Below, piece by piece: positions 8,745 to 20,668 of a DNA stretch of 64,000 bases (position 1 is its first letter; every line of letters starts with the position of its first letter). The notes beneath the pieces were generated by a model. The model had not been told where the DNA came from, did not search any database, and saw nothing but the letters and a program-made list of their open reading frames with translations. The DNA is taken from the NCBI RefSeq assembly GCF_947499295.1, contig NZ_CANMNP010000011.1, positions 1 to 64,000 on the forward strand, written 5' to 3'. Made by a program: the position numbers and the translations under genes. The stretch comes from an uncultured Roseibium sp. (GTDB taxonomy: Bacteria > Pseudomonadota > Alphaproteobacteria > Rhizobiales > Stappiaceae).

Positions 8745-10220
8745 ATGCAGGTTCAGGAGGCAGGTGGCTCCGAACATTGGAAAAGGGTCAAAAAACAGCT
8801 TCGCGCGGAATTGGGCGATGATGTTTTTACGAGCTGGTTTGCTCGTGTCGACCTTGAGGAACATCAGGACGGCACTGTACGCCTGTCCGTTCCGACTCGA
8901 TTTCTTAAACAGTGGATCCAGAACAATTATAATGATCGGCTCATGGGTCTTTGGCAGCGCGAATGTGATAACGTTCACCGAATTGAGCTGACTGTTCGTG
9001 GCGCTATTCGGCCACGCCAGACACCGACAAACAAAGCCAGTCTTGCGGGCCCTTCGGGTGCCAAGCCTGTAACAGTCGACACCAGAAACGACGGTTTGGG
9101 CGATGCCGCGCAGGTCACGCGCGCTCAGGCAGCAACTGCGGCCCTTGGCAGGGGCGATGCCGGCGGCGACAGCGCAAGAGACGTCCTGCAAGGGGCAGCA
9201 CTCGACCCCAAATACACATTCGACACGTTTGTTGAAGGCGAATCCAACAATCTCGCACTTGCTGCAGCCCGTCAGGTTGCATCCGGCGGCGCCGTCACCT
9301 TCAACCCGCTCTATCTACATGCGTCCGTAGGTTTGGGAAAAACTCACCTGATGCAGGCAGTCGCCGCGAAGGCACGCGCCAGCGGACGGAAGGTGCTTTA
9401 CCTCACTGCCGAACACTTCATGTACAAATTTGTGGCCGCGCTCAAATCCCAGTCAGCACTTGCCTTCAAGGACACGCTGCGGACAATTGACCTCCTCCTG
9501 ATCGACGATATGCAATTCCTTCACGGCAAACAGGTACAGCAGGAATTCTGCCACACGCTGAATGCCCTGATCGACGGCGCACGTCAGGTAATTGTCGCTG
9601 CGGATCGTGCGCCGTCTGAACTCGACACACTTGATGACCGCGTCCGTTCGCGTCTCTCCGGCGGCCTGGTTGTCGGCATACAGGAGCCTGACTTCACGCT
9701 TCGCCGGAACATCCTGACTGCCCGTGTCGAAACTGCGCAGAAAGCCTACCCGCAATTCGCCGTGCCGGAAACTGTTCTGGACTACGTTGCCCGGCATGTC
9801 GCCTCTTCAGGCCGTGATCTGGAAGGTGCTCTGAACCGGCTCATTGCGCATAACCAGCTCACCAACCAGCCGATTACGCAGGAAATGGCCGAGATGACAT
9901 TGCGTGATCTGGTCCGCTCCAGCGAACCGCGCCGGGTCAAGATCGAAGACATCCAGCGCGTCGTCTCCAAGCATTACAATGTGACCAAGGCTGACTTGCT
10001 GTCGGCACGCCGAACCCGCACCATCGTGCGTCCGCGTCAGATAGCTATGTATCTTGCGAAAGTGATGACCCCGCGTTCACTGCCTGAAATCGGTCGCCGG
10101 TTCGGCAACCGGGACCACACAACAGTGCTGCACGCAGTGCGCAAAATCGAAGAAATGGCCAGAGCTGATTATGCTTTAGCGCAGGAGCTTGAATTGCTCA
10201 AGCGCATGTTGGATGCCTGA
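8745..10220 (+). CDS. dnaA: Chromosomal replication initiator DnaA
   Basis: DnaA opens oriC as an ATP-bound filament. Domain I covers about residues 1-85 ([18 protein letters not shown]), followed by a variable linker. The AAA+ core begins with [16 protein letters not shown]; Walker A is GLGKTH near residue 197, Walker B is LLIDDMQFL near 250, and sensor and arginine-finger segments follow ([13 protein letters not shown]). The C-terminal DnaA-box-binding domain has the signature [11 protein letters not shown] near residue 457. With the 8745 start it is 491 residues. dnaN, recF and gyrB follow in the same direction, but a terminator at 10273-10303 separates dnaA from dnaN. The GANTC sites further upstream suggest methylation-linked control. 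Confidence 0.97.
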   Translation: MQVQEAGGSEHWKRVKKQLRAELGDDVFTSWFARVDLEEHQDGTVRLSVPTRFLKQWIQNNYNDRLMGLWQRECDNVHRIELTVRGAIRPRQTPTNKASLAGPSGAKPVTVDTRNDGLGDAAQVTRAQAATAALGRGDAGGDSARDVLQGAALDPKYTFDTFVEGESNNLALAAARQVASGGAVTFNPLYLHASVGLGKTHLMQAVAAKARASGRKVLYLTAEHFMYKFVAALKSQSALAFKDTLRTIDLLLIDDMQFLHGKQVQQEFCHTLNALIDGARQVIVAADRAPSELDTLDDRVRSRLSGGLVVGIQEPDFTLRRNILTARVETAQKAYPQFAVPETVLDYVARHVASSGRDLEGALNRLIAHNQLTNQPITQEMAEMTLRDLVRSSEPRRVKIEDIQRVVSKHYNVTKADLLSARRTRTIVRPRQIAMYLAKVMTPRSLPEIGRRFGNRDHTTVLHAVRKIEEMARADYALAQELELLKRMLDA

Positions 10221-10272
10221 TACAATCAGCGCGCCGACCTGAGCTCGAAAATAACAGGTTTTCTAGCATTTT

Positions 10273-10303
10273 GAGGGCGCTCCAAAGGGGCGCCCTCTTG
10301 CTT
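10273..10303 (+). terminator. Intrinsic terminator of dnaA
   Basis: GAGGGCGC, loop TCCAAAGGG, GCGCCCTC and a T-rich tail TTGCTTTT. It lies about 50 bases after the dnaA stop. Confidence 0.8.
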
Positions 10304-10408
10304 TTGAGAGCGGTTAAGGGCAGTGTCTTTCCCCCGCTCCATAACGGAGCCCCAAATCCAGTTCGCCAGGCTAATTCGCCTGGCTTTTCATGAGTACGGA
10401 ACGAGTGA

Positions 10409-11527
10409 ATGAAAGCGACCCTCGAGCGGACCGACCTCCTCAAGTCCTTGACCCATGTTCATCGGGTGGTTGAGCGCCGGAACACCATTCCCATCCTGTC
10501 GAATGTTCTCTTGCGGGCCGATGGTGGCGCGATCAATCTCAAAGCAACCGATCTTGACCTCGAAATCGTCGAAACGGTTCCCGCAATGATCGAATTGCCA
10601 GGCGCGACCACTGTGCCGGCACATATGTTTTACGATATCGTGCGCAAGCTGCCGGAAGGGTCGCAAGTCGTCCTGGAAACCACCAGCGACAATGCCACAT
10701 TGGAAATACGGGCCGGCCGCTCGAAATTCACGCTGCAGATGCTGCCGGAAACGGATTTCCCTGACCTTACCGCCGGTGATTTCAGCCATGGATTCACGTT
10801 GTCAGCCTCTGACATTCGCAAGTTGATCGACACTACGCAGTTCGCCATTTCGACCGAGGAAACGCGCTACTATCTGAACGGGATCTACCTGCACACGGTG
10901 GACGCTGCCAACGGCCAGCAGTTCCGTGCGGTTGCGACAGACGGTCACCGCCTTGCGCAGGCCGAAGTGTCGGCTCCATCAGGATCGTCCGGAATGCCCG
11001 GCATTATCGTGCCGCGTAAGACGGTTGGCGAGATCCAGAAGCTTCTTGAAGAGCCGGAAGCCGACGTACAGATCGAACTGTCGGACACCAAGATTCGCGC
11101 AACGACGGGATCCGTCGTACTGACATCCAAGCTGATCGATGGCACTTTCCCGGATTATGGCCGGGTCATTCCGCAGGGAAATGACAAGGAGATGCGCGTC
11201 GACAGGGACGAATTCAAGGAAGCTGTCGATCGTGTGTCGACTATCTCCTCAGAACGAGGACGCGCCGTCAAGCTGTCGCTCGGCGACGGTCGCATGGTTC
11301 TGACTGTCAACAACCCGGATTCCGGCAGCGCGACTGAGGAACTGGCCGTCGAGTATGATGCCGAGGATATGGAAATCGGCTTCAACTCACGCTATCTCCT
11401 TGATATAGCTAATCAATTAAGCAGCGACACAGCTCTGTTCCGGCTGGCCGATTCCGGATCTCCGACACTTATCCAGGACAATACGGTTGATGACTGCCTG
11501 TTTGTGCTGATGCCGATGCGGGTCTGA
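10409..11527 (+). CDS. dnaN: DNA polymerase III beta subunit (sliding clamp)
   Basis: The beta clamp encircles DNA as a homodimer and tethers Pol III and other enzymes. The 372-residue length and the three repeated clamp folds are typical. Recognisable stretches are MKATLERTDLLKSLTHVHRV and ERRNTIPILSNVL in domain 1, ATDGHRLAQ in domain 2, and the C-terminus TLIQDNTVDDCLFVLMPMRV, which forms part of the partner-binding pocket. The gene starts at the ATG at 10409 after ACGGAACGAG. recF follows after 38 bases in the same direction, so the two are likely one unit. Confidence 0.98.
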   Translation: MKATLERTDLLKSLTHVHRVVERRNTIPILSNVLLRADGGAINLKATDLDLEIVETVPAMIELPGATTVPAHMFYDIVRKLPEGSQVVLETTSDNATLEIRAGRSKFTLQMLPETDFPDLTAGDFSHGFTLSASDIRKLIDTTQFAISTEETRYYLNGIYLHTVDAANGQQFRAVATDGHRLAQAEVSAPSGSSGMPGIIVPRKTVGEIQKLLEEPEADVQIELSDTKIRATTGSVVLTSKLIDGTFPDYGRVIPQGNDKEMRVDRDEFKEAVDRVSTISSERGRAVKLSLGDGRMVLTVNNPDSGSATEELAVEYDAEDMEIGFNSRYLLDIANQLSSDTALFRLADSGSPTLIQDNTVDDCLFVLMPMRV

Positions 11528-11565
11528 CGAGAACCTCCGGCAGTTGAAAAGGCGGACGTTGGATC

Positions 11566-12705
11566 ATGACTGAGTTCAGGACGGCGCAGCTGACCCGCCT
11601 GTCCTTGACCGGCTTCCGCAACTACGCCGCACTTTCCATTGATATCTCGGCCAAGCTCGTCACGTTCGTCGGTGCCAACGGCGCCGGTAAAACCAACATT
11701 CTGGAAGCTATCTCCTTTTTAACCGCCGGACGGGGCCTCAGGCGCGCGACCCTGGCTGACGTCGCCCAAAAGGGCGGAGAGGGCAGCTGGAGTGTTGCCG
11801 CAACCGTCATGCTGGATGGTCTGGAGACGAAAATCGGCACGGGGCTCGCAGCGGGTACACCGGGCCGGAAAGTGCGCATCGATGGCGAGGAAGTCCGAGG
11901 TTCGGAAAGCCTTCTTGATTACATGCGCGTGCTCTGGCTTGTCCCAAGCATGGACGGCCTTTTTACCGGACCTGGATCGGACAGACGCCGGTTTCTGGAC
12001 CGCCTCACACTGGCCATCGATCCGTCTCACGGACGACGCGTCGCCGATTTCGAAAATGCACTTCGTCAACGAAACCGGTTGCTGGATCAGGGCGGAGGTG
12101 ACGCCTTTCTGACCGCCTTGGAGCAACAGGTTGCCGAACTCGGAACCGCTGTTGCGATCGCGCGCGGGGAAACTGTCGGGCTGCTAAGCCAGATGATTGC
12201 CGAGCAAGTCGCCCAGGCGTTACCCTTTCCGCATGCATCGGTCGCATTGGAGGGAGCGTTTGAAGCAGAGATGCTGGGATTGAGCGCCTCGGACCGGGAG
12301 GATCATTACCGCCAGATGCTCAAAGACGGACGCCCACGTGACCGAGCTGCCGGACGCACATTGAACGGGCCTCACCTGAGTGACCTGAAAGTCTTTCATG
12401 CCACAAAGAAAATGCCGGCTGCGCAATCCTCCACCGGCGAACAGAAGGCGCTGCTGATCGGACTGGTACTGGCGCATGCGGAGCTGACTGCAAAAGTGTC
12501 CGGCATGACACCCGTTCTTCTGCTCGATGAGATTGCCGCGCACCTTGATCCCGGCCGCCGATCTTCGCTATTCCAGAAGCTGAATTCACTTGGCGGACAG
12601 GTTTTCATGACAGGGACTGACAGTGCCCTTTTTGAAGCCTTGCCCGGAGATGCGCACGTGTTTGAGATCGAGGATGGCAAGAGCCGCCTTTGCAGCCCCA
12701 GGTGA
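11566..12705 (+). CDS. recF: DNA replication and repair protein RecF
   Basis: RecF is an SMC-like ATPase that loads RecA at gaps together with RecO and RecR. Walker A is GANGAGKTNILEAI (residues about 36-49). The ABC signature is SSTGEQKALLIGLVLAH, and Walker B is PVLLLDEIAAHLD. RLSLTGFRNY at the N-terminus is the family hallmark. Length is 379 residues, normal. It lies directly after dnaN and before gyrB, the ancestral order. A 130-bp gap with two small hairpins separates it from gyrB. Confidence 0.97.
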   Translation: MTEFRTAQLTRLSLTGFRNYAALSIDISAKLVTFVGANGAGKTNILEAISFLTAGRGLRRATLADVAQKGGEGSWSVAATVMLDGLETKIGTGLAAGTPGRKVRIDGEEVRGSESLLDYMRVLWLVPSMDGLFTGPGSDRRRFLDRLTLAIDPSHGRRVADFENALRQRNRLLDQGGGDAFLTALEQQVAELGTAVAIARGETVGLLSQMIAEQVAQALPFPHASVALEGAFEAEMLGLSASDREDHYRQMLKDGRPRDRAAGRTLNGPHLSDLKVFHATKKMPAAQSSTGEQKALLIGLVLAHAELTAKVSGMTPVLLLDEIAAHLDPGRRSSLFQKLNSLGGQVFMTGTDSALFEALPGDAHVFEIEDGKSRLCSPR

Positions 12706-12796
12706 CCCCTTAAATCCGCCTGAATCTTATGGTTTTCCACCATAATCCCTTCGCTGGCTTGCTGACGGGCCGCACGCAGTTGAACGACTGCCGGAA

Positions 12797-12811
12797 CCCC
12801 GTATAACGGGG
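12797..12811 (+). promoter_or_regulatory. Short hairpin in the gyrB leader
   Basis: CCCCGT-ATA-ACGGGG forms a tight six-base-pair stem 35 bases before the gyrB start, and a weaker TTATGG/CCATAA hairpin lies at 12727-12745. There is no T-tract, so a terminator is unlikely. They may stabilise or regulate the gyrB leader; this is inference only. Confidence 0.3.
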
Positions 12812-12836
12812 TGAGAAAAGATAAATCGATTGGTGA

Positions 12837-15299
<2,463 letters not shown>

Positions 15300-15321
15300 T
15301 CGGGATCTTAAATGAAAAATC

Positions 15322-15348
15322 AAAAGAGCGGTTTTGCCGCTCTTTTTT
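15322..15348. terminator. Bidirectional terminator between gyrB and the GGDEF/EAL gene
   Basis: AAAAGAGCG-GTTTTG-CCGCTCTTTTTT. The A-run on one side and the T-run on the other let it serve both the plus-strand gyrB and the convergent minus-strand gene that stops at 15353. Confidence 0.88.
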
Positions 15349-15352
15349 GTCC

Positions 15353-17449
15353 TCACCTCCCCGGCCAGGGCGCGGGAGCACCGAAGAGATGACCCTGCGC
15401 TGCCTCGATATTCATCTCCCGCAGCAAGTCTGCTTCTTCAAGCGTTTCGACATGCTTGGCGACAACCTTGATGCCGAGTTCATGAGCCGCCCGTACAAGG
15501 CCGTTGAGGATGGCCGCTTTAGCAGGTTCCCCGATGACCTGCTGAGTCAAACCGGACTCCAGCTTCAGCCATTCAACCCGCAGACCCGTCAGGCGTGACA
15601 GAACAGGCCAATGACCGGCGAAATCATCTACGGCCGTTTGGCACCCAAGTTCAGCAGCGAACTTGAAAAAGGATTCAACCGTTGCCGGCTCGCGCAGGAA
15701 GTCCTTTTCGGCAATCTCCAGGCACAACTTGGCTGCAAGCAACGGGTTGATGGAAAGGCGATGATAAAGGCCATCGCGGAAATTCGGGTCGCGGGCCGAT
15801 TCAGCCGAGACGTTCATCGTCAGAATTGACCGGTCCGAGCTTCTTTCCGCCGCGTCCAGCACCCGGTCCAGGGTCCAGGCATCCACCTGGGCAATAAATC
15901 CTGACCGTTCAGCGGCTGAAATCCATGCCCGGGACGACAGGCCCCTGGCGCGGTCGCCCTGCAACCGCAGCAAAACTTCCTGTCCGCAAACCCGATCGTT
16001 CTTCAGGCACATGATCGGCATGGCAAAGAGTGTCAGCTCATTGCCCCGGAAACTGCCGGCATCAGGTAAATCCGCCAGTTCGTTTCGCCGCCGCTGACAA
16101 TCTGTCGATTGCACGCTGTGGATCTGAACGGATTGTCCGCCGCCCCTCTTGCCGCGCAGGCACGCATGATCTGCAACGCCCAGGAGCGCAGCGGCGTCGA
16201 TTTCTTCGGCCACGACACTGCTGTCCACAAAGGCGACACCAATGGAGCCGCCAATCGTGAAGACCCTGTCACCGACTTCCAATCTGATCCTTTCAAAGCC
16301 ATCCAGGACCCTTTCGGCCACATCGAGGGCTGCACCTTCACAGGCAGCGGGAACCATTCCGGCGAACTCATCGCCGCCAATGCGTGCAGCGGTCCCGAAT
16401 TCACCAAGTGTCAGGCTCAAGCAGGCAGCGACCCGCATGAGCATTTCGTCACCGGCATCATGGCCGCCAAGGTCATTCACCTTCTTGAATTCATCCAGAT
16501 CGATGTAGTAGACGGCCAGCCCTGTCTCATGGTCGGAGCAAAGTCGCGTCAATTCCCACTTCAGCGCTTTGGTGAAGGCCCGGCGGTTTTCCAGACCCGT
16601 CAACGGATCGTGGTAGGCAAGTCTTCGGTTTTCGGCAACGTCATGCGGGCAGTCAATATTGCGCCGGATAACCGCCATCGATGCGCGGCGACGAACACCT
16701 TGTTCCTTTCGTTCCTTGATCGGCACAATCCGGACTTCACACATCTGACGGTCTGTCAGGTAACCTGCTGCTTCAAAGCTCCGATTTTCAGGGATATGGA
16801 GTGTTTGTGCCAGATCCTCATCTCCCTCCTGCAATGCCTCAATCAAAGCCCCGATGTCATAGTCACTACCGATCAGCTCAAGCAGCATCACGGCTCTTTC
16901 CTCTGCACTTTCCGATCCGTCGAAAACAAGAATTTCGTCGGGAAAATGCTCCAACAGGTCGAAACTTGCCGACGCCGATTTGGAAGAAACCTCTGTCCGG
17001 GAAACAGTCTCGGGCAGCTGCTTGGCGTCCTGGCCACTTTCTTTCATGTCGAATTGAACAAGGACTGCCTGGTTCGCACCTGTCAGCGACACCACGGAGG
17101 TGCAGATCATATGGTGACAGAATTCGCTTCCCGACTTCAGTGTCATTGTGCCGCTGGCCTGCGAAGGGACCCCACTGAATGCAGTCGCCAAGACGGTCTT
17201 GCACCGTTTCCAGCTTGACCTCGACAACAATGTTTTCAGCCCGGCGGGCATGAAATCAAGTTTCAAACGGGAGCAGGCATCTCTCAAATGCGTGTTGCAG
17301 TGAAGTATGCTTCCGTCCTGCGCAACATAAGCAGCAGCAAATGGCAGGACTTCCAGCAGGGACGTGTGAAATCCCGCAAGACTATTATTATCACTTGTGT
17401 GACCGGACCTCTCCAGCCGGTCTTCTAAAAACCGATGGCTGACTTGCAC
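15353..17449 (-). CDS. GGDEF/EAL-domain protein with degenerate EAL half
   Basis: This 698-residue protein has an N-terminal sensor-like region (about 25-110, possibly PAS-like: PFAAAYVAQDGSILHCN). A GGDEF domain with an intact RIGGDEFAG signature near residue 358 and an RxGGDEF-type half could make cyclic di-GMP. The EAL half starts near residue 465, but its signature residues are changed: EVLLR replaces EALLR, DDFAGHW replaces DDFGTGY, and AKHVET replaces AEGVET, so the late catalytic Glu is lost. It therefore probably makes, or only senses, cyclic di-GMP rather than degrading it. No membrane segments are seen. It converges on gyrB and is divergent from the RlpA-like gene. Confidence 0.85.
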   Translation of the reverse strand: MQVSHRFLEDRLERSGHTSDNNSLAGFHTSLLEVLPFAAAYVAQDGSILHCNTHLRDACSRLKLDFMPAGLKTLLSRSSWKRCKTVLATAFSGVPSQASGTMTLKSGSEFCHHMICTSVVSLTGANQAVLVQFDMKESGQDAKQLPETVSRTEVSSKSASASFDLLEHFPDEILVFDGSESAEERAVMLLELIGSDYDIGALIEALQEGDEDLAQTLHIPENRSFEAAGYLTDRQMCEVRIVPIKERKEQGVRRRASMAVIRRNIDCPHDVAENRRLAYHDPLTGLENRRAFTKALKWELTRLCSDHETGLAVYYIDLDEFKKVNDLGGHDAGDEMLMRVAACLSLTLGEFGTAARIGGDEFAGMVPAACEGAALDVAERVLDGFERIRLEVGDRVFTIGGSIGVAFVDSSVVAEEIDAAALLGVADHACLRGKRGGGQSVQIHSVQSTDCQRRRNELADLPDAGSFRGNELTLFAMPIMCLKNDRVCGQEVLLRLQGDRARGLSSRAWISAAERSGFIAQVDAWTLDRVLDAAERSSDRSILTMNVSAESARDPNFRDGLYHRLSINPLLAAKLCLEIAEKDFLREPATVESFFKFAAELGCQTAVDDFAGHWPVLSRLTGLRVEWLKLESGLTQQVIGEPAKAAILNGLVRAAHELGIKVVAKHVETLEEADLLREMNIEAAQGHLFGAPAPWPGR

Positions 17450-17790
17450 CAGACCGCCCTTTCAAAAACTCGGATCGAAAGGCGCTACCACACTACTTAC
17501 GCGCCAAAATCATGCATAAAGTATTATCACAGTTCTTTTGATTATTTCTAAAACTGAAAACTTCCCACAACTCTTAGGATTTTTATATTTAACCGGAAAT
17601 TAACGTTCTACATTCAATATTAACTAAAATTTTATCAAACTTTTCTTCAATTTTCATTTTATTGTTGAATTCACGCCACAATTTTTTCACATCCGCGACG
17701 TATTCGTGCCGCGACGGAATGTTAGGCGTCGCCATCACAGTTTCGTCAATTTGTGGCCAGGAGCTGGCCAAGAACCGACAGGATTCAACC
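17450..17790. other. AT-rich divergent intergenic region
   Basis: The 341 bp between the GGDEF/EAL gene and the RlpA-like gene are distinctly AT-rich near 17515-17680. They probably hold both promoters. The reading frames across it are not protein-like. No clear operator is visible to me. Confidence 0.4.
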
Positions 17791-18207
17791 ATGCATACAC
17801 ACAGCGCTCTCAAGAGCCTGGTGCGGGCAGGTCTTTGCGCAACCATGCTGGCAACGGCAGGATCAGCCGCCTTTGCGTCCAATGATAACTTTACCCAGTG
17901 CGGCAAGGCCTCCTGGTACAAATTGGGCGGCACCACAGCCAGCGGTGAGCCCGCCAACCCAAATGGCCTCACGGCAGCGCATCGCACATTGCCATTTGGA
18001 ACCATGGTTGAGGTGACCAATCTCTCCAACGGAAAATCGGTTACCGTCCGGATCAACGACCGGGGACCTTATTCCAAAGGCCGTGTGATTGATGTGACCT
18101 ATGCGGCCGCAAAAAAGCTCGGCTTCATCCGCAAAGGAATTACGAAGGTGCATGTCTCGGACGGACCGAAGCAAGTCGCTAAAAACACTAAGCAGTTTTG
18201 CCGATAA
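17791..18207 (+). CDS. RlpA-like septal ring lytic transglycosylase, secreted
   Basis: RlpA proteins have a double-psi beta-barrel that cleaves glycan strands lacking stem peptides. Residues about 1-29 form a signal peptide ([20 protein letters not shown]). The DPBB pattern is [20 protein letters not shown], then [19 protein letters not shown] and [20 protein letters not shown], with the catalytic-type Asp in NDRGP. Length is 138 residues, with no SPOR domain, so it is a short form. The start at the ATG at 17791 gives a clean signal peptide; longer frames begin in AT-rich DNA. Final Cys residues (KQFCR and FTQCG) could form a disulphide. It acts in the periplasm or outer envelope. Confidence 0.85.
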   Translation: MHTHSALKSLVRAGLCATMLATAGSAAFASNDNFTQCGKASWYKLGGTTASGEPANPNGLTAAHRTLPFGTMVEVTNLSNGKSVTVRINDRGPYSKGRVIDVTYAAAKKLGFIRKGITKVHVSDGPKQVAKNTKQFCR

Positions 18208-18455
18208 TTTGCGATCAATCGGCCGGCTTCAGCAAACTACACATGCGGAATTTTTCGAATTTCTCTGTAGTAAGCCTCTGTATTTAAAGAGACTATTTAG
18301 TGACACGATACTTTCACAACTGACTCAGTATGAATAACGATCAGTCGCATTACAGTGAATCAAAAAATAAAATATTTTACGGTAATGACAATCAATAAAG
18401 ATGTCGCTAGAGTTGCCGCCGTGGTCGATGGGGCCACGTGCACAGTAACTTTATT
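18208..18455. other. Non-coding stretch before an orphan terminator
   Basis: No gene. It is AT-rich with a GC-richer end (about 18400-18455) that contains GTGG-TCGATGGG-GCCAC and leads into a strong terminator. It may hold a small RNA gene (see findings), or be only the 3' part of the RlpA transcript. Confidence 0.35.
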
Positions 18456-18485
18456 CGCGCAGTCTTATGGCTGCGCGTTTTTTTT
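18456..18485 (+). terminator. Strong intrinsic terminator, 250 bases past the RlpA-like gene
   Basis: CGCGCAG-TCTTATGG-CTGCGCG followed by eight T residues. It is far from the preceding stop codon (18207), so it may end a separate short transcript. Confidence 0.88.
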
Positions 18486-18576
18486 GTTTTACATCTCAAC
18501 AATTTGAAAAGTCTGCTTTCCCCCTGTCGGACGCACTTGAAATCAACGCATCCGCAACCTGCATATGCGGGGAACA

Positions 18577-20148
18577 TCATACCTCCCCCTGCTGGTCGAG
18601 CCGGCCTAAAATGGCTTCGGCACTGGAGCGGTATTGGTCCTGTTTTTCAGGAGCCATTTTCCGCCAGGTCGCGTAAGGCTGCCCAAGTCGCGGATTGTTT
18701 CGAAGGTGAGTTTCGTTCCTGTCGAGAAAATGCCAATAGAGCGCGTTGAACGGACAAGCCCCCTCACCCGTCCTTTGATTGACATCGTAAGAACAGGCCC
18801 CGCAATAGTCCGACATCTTGTTAATGTAGTTGCCGCTCGAGATGTACGGCTTGGAGGCCAGCAAGCCGCCATCAGCATACTGGCTCATGCCGATGGTATT
18901 CGGTAGCTCGACCCATTCATATGCATCCGCGTAGACCATCAGATACCATTCATGAACTTCGCCTGGATCAACACCGGCAAGCAACGCGAAGTTTCCTGTC
19001 ACCATCAACCGCTGTATGTGATGCGCATAGGCTTCCTCAAGCGTTTGCGTGACGGCTTCCGCGACACACTTCATCCGCGTTTTTCCCGTCCAGTAAAAGT
19101 CCGGCAAAGGCCGGTGGGCTTCCAATGCGTTCTTGGTCGCATAGTCCGGCATTTTCAGCCAATAGATGCCCCGGACGTATTCGCGCCAACCCAGGATCTG
19201 CCGGATAAACCCCTCCACGGCATTCAAGGGCGCCTTGCCTTCCAGGTAGGCCGTCTCGACCTTCCGGCAGAGCGTCAGAGCATCAAGAAGCCCGGCATTC
19301 AGGTAGGCTGATATGACGGCGTGATAGAGAAATTTTTCGCCTTGTAGCATTGCATCCTGATAGGTGCCGAAATTTGCAAGCGATGTCTCAAGAAACTCCT
19401 CGAACGCTGCCTCGGCATCCTGTCTCGTTACCGCGAACCAGAACGGATCGAGCGATCCGAAATGATCGGCAAAACGGTTTGCAACCAGATCAAGAACCTC
19501 TTTGGTGATTTTGTCTGGCGCTACCCGTCTCGGCGAGGGCATGAAAAGGTCCGCTTTCGCCGGCTTGCGGTTCTCCGCATCGAAGTTCCACTTGCCTCCC
19601 ACGGGCTTTTGCCCGTCCATCAGCAGTCCGGTTTTGCGGCGCATGTCCTGATAAAAGTTTTCCATGCGCAACTGCTTTCGCCCTGTTGCCCAAGCGCGAA
19701 ACTCTGCAGGTGAACACATAAACCGCTGATCTGAAAGGAGCTCCACCGGCAGACCGAGAGCATCCTGCCAGCTGCGCATGCCTTCCATCACACGCCATTC
19801 TCCGGGCTCGGTCAGCAGAATTCCTTCCGGGCTCAGACGCTGAGCCGCCCTTTTAATCTCTCCCTTGAAACTGCCCGTGTTGCCTGGCGCATCCAGCTCG
19901 ACATAATCGACCGCCCAGCCTGCATCGCGCAGCTCTTGCGCAAAATGGCGCATGGCGGAGAACAGGAATGCGATCTTCTTCTTGTGATGACGGACATAAG
20001 TCGCCTCTTCCATCACCTCGACCATAAGCACTTGATCCTGCTTCCGCTCGGCCCGCTTCAAGCTGGACATATCGTGCGACAGCTGATCTCCAAGGATCAG
20101 CACAAGCTTACGGCAATCGGGCGTTTCGTTCATCGGAACCTGCGACAA
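18577..20148 (-). CDS. Iron-sulphur bacterial (6-4) photolyase / cryptochrome
   Basis: This 523-residue protein belongs to the deoxyribodipyrimidine photolyase-related (FeS-BCP) group, which uses light and FAD to repair (6-4) photoproducts and carries a 4Fe-4S cluster. The N-terminal LVLILGDQLSHDMSSL is the family opening. The FAD-binding C-terminal half has NTIGMSQYADGG. The cluster cysteines are one in MKCVAEAV and three in SDYCGACSYDVNQ and GACPFNALYW. MRSWQDALGLPVELL and YQDMRRKTGLLMDG are also typical. Length matches Agrobacterium PhrB. It is monocistronic. It fits a sunlit-water lifestyle. Confidence 0.92.
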   Translation of the reverse strand: MSQVPMNETPDCRKLVLILGDQLSHDMSSLKRAERKQDQVLMVEVMEEATYVRHHKKKIAFLFSAMRHFAQELRDAGWAVDYVELDAPGNTGSFKGEIKRAAQRLSPEGILLTEPGEWRVMEGMRSWQDALGLPVELLSDQRFMCSPAEFRAWATGRKQLRMENFYQDMRRKTGLLMDGQKPVGGKWNFDAENRKPAKADLFMPSPRRVAPDKITKEVLDLVANRFADHFGSLDPFWFAVTRQDAEAAFEEFLETSLANFGTYQDAMLQGEKFLYHAVISAYLNAGLLDALTLCRKVETAYLEGKAPLNAVEGFIRQILGWREYVRGIYWLKMPDYATKNALEAHRPLPDFYWTGKTRMKCVAEAVTQTLEEAYAHHIQRLMVTGNFALLAGVDPGEVHEWYLMVYADAYEWVELPNTIGMSQYADGGLLASKPYISSGNYINKMSDYCGACSYDVNQRTGEGACPFNALYWHFLDRNETHLRNNPRLGQPYATWRKMAPEKQDQYRSSAEAILGRLDQQGEV

Positions 20149-20406
20149 TTGAGGTCGTTACCAAACAATACGCAGCCGAAGCTTTGCTCTATCACCCCGG
20201 CGACATTTTTGTTGTAAACTTTGCTCCCGAACCAGAGCGGCCATGGTCTTCAAAGCACGATTACAGTTTCGGCAATGCCAAAGCCCAGGCGCCTTGCGAG
20301 CCGCCAGAATTCCTGTCCAAAATAGCAGAAAGCCATTGCCCCGGGTCCCCGGATCGAGTATCAGACGCGTCTATCCGCCGTGCCATTCTCAATGCATGGC
20401 CGAGCA

Positions 20407-20483
<77 letters not shown>

Positions 20484-20638
20484 AAAAAATCAATAATTTC
20501 AGTAAGTTACGGAGCGCTCTCAAAAAGAGAAGTTCAGGCACTGCAAATTTTTGCAAGTGTTTTCCGGCGATTTTCGAGTTGTGCTCGTACAAATCCCGTA
20601 CAGCGCTTCTCTGAAAGTTGGAGGGGCAAATGCACTCG

Positions 20639-20663
20639 CCTTGCCTGCCTTCCGGCAAGGAGG
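20639..20663 (+). promoter_or_regulatory. Hairpin overlapping a ribosome-binding site
   Basis: CCTTGCC at 20639-20645 pairs with GGCAAGG at 20654-20660. The second arm overlaps the Shine-Dalgarno AAGGAGG (20657-20663) that precedes the ATG at 20669. A second in-frame ATG at 20630, with GGAGGGG in front of it, lies upstream of the hairpin. This could give two protein forms or gate translation. Confidence 0.4.
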
Positions 20664-20668
20664 CATGC

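Noticed and set aside
16109-17218. 369-codon plus-strand frame
   Set aside because: Antisense shadow of the GGDEF/EAL gene; composition is Cys/His-rich as expected for an antisense frame in GC-rich DNA.
18438-18749. 103-codon plus-strand frame
   Set aside because: Runs through the strong terminator at 18456-18485 and into the photolyase gene on the other strand.
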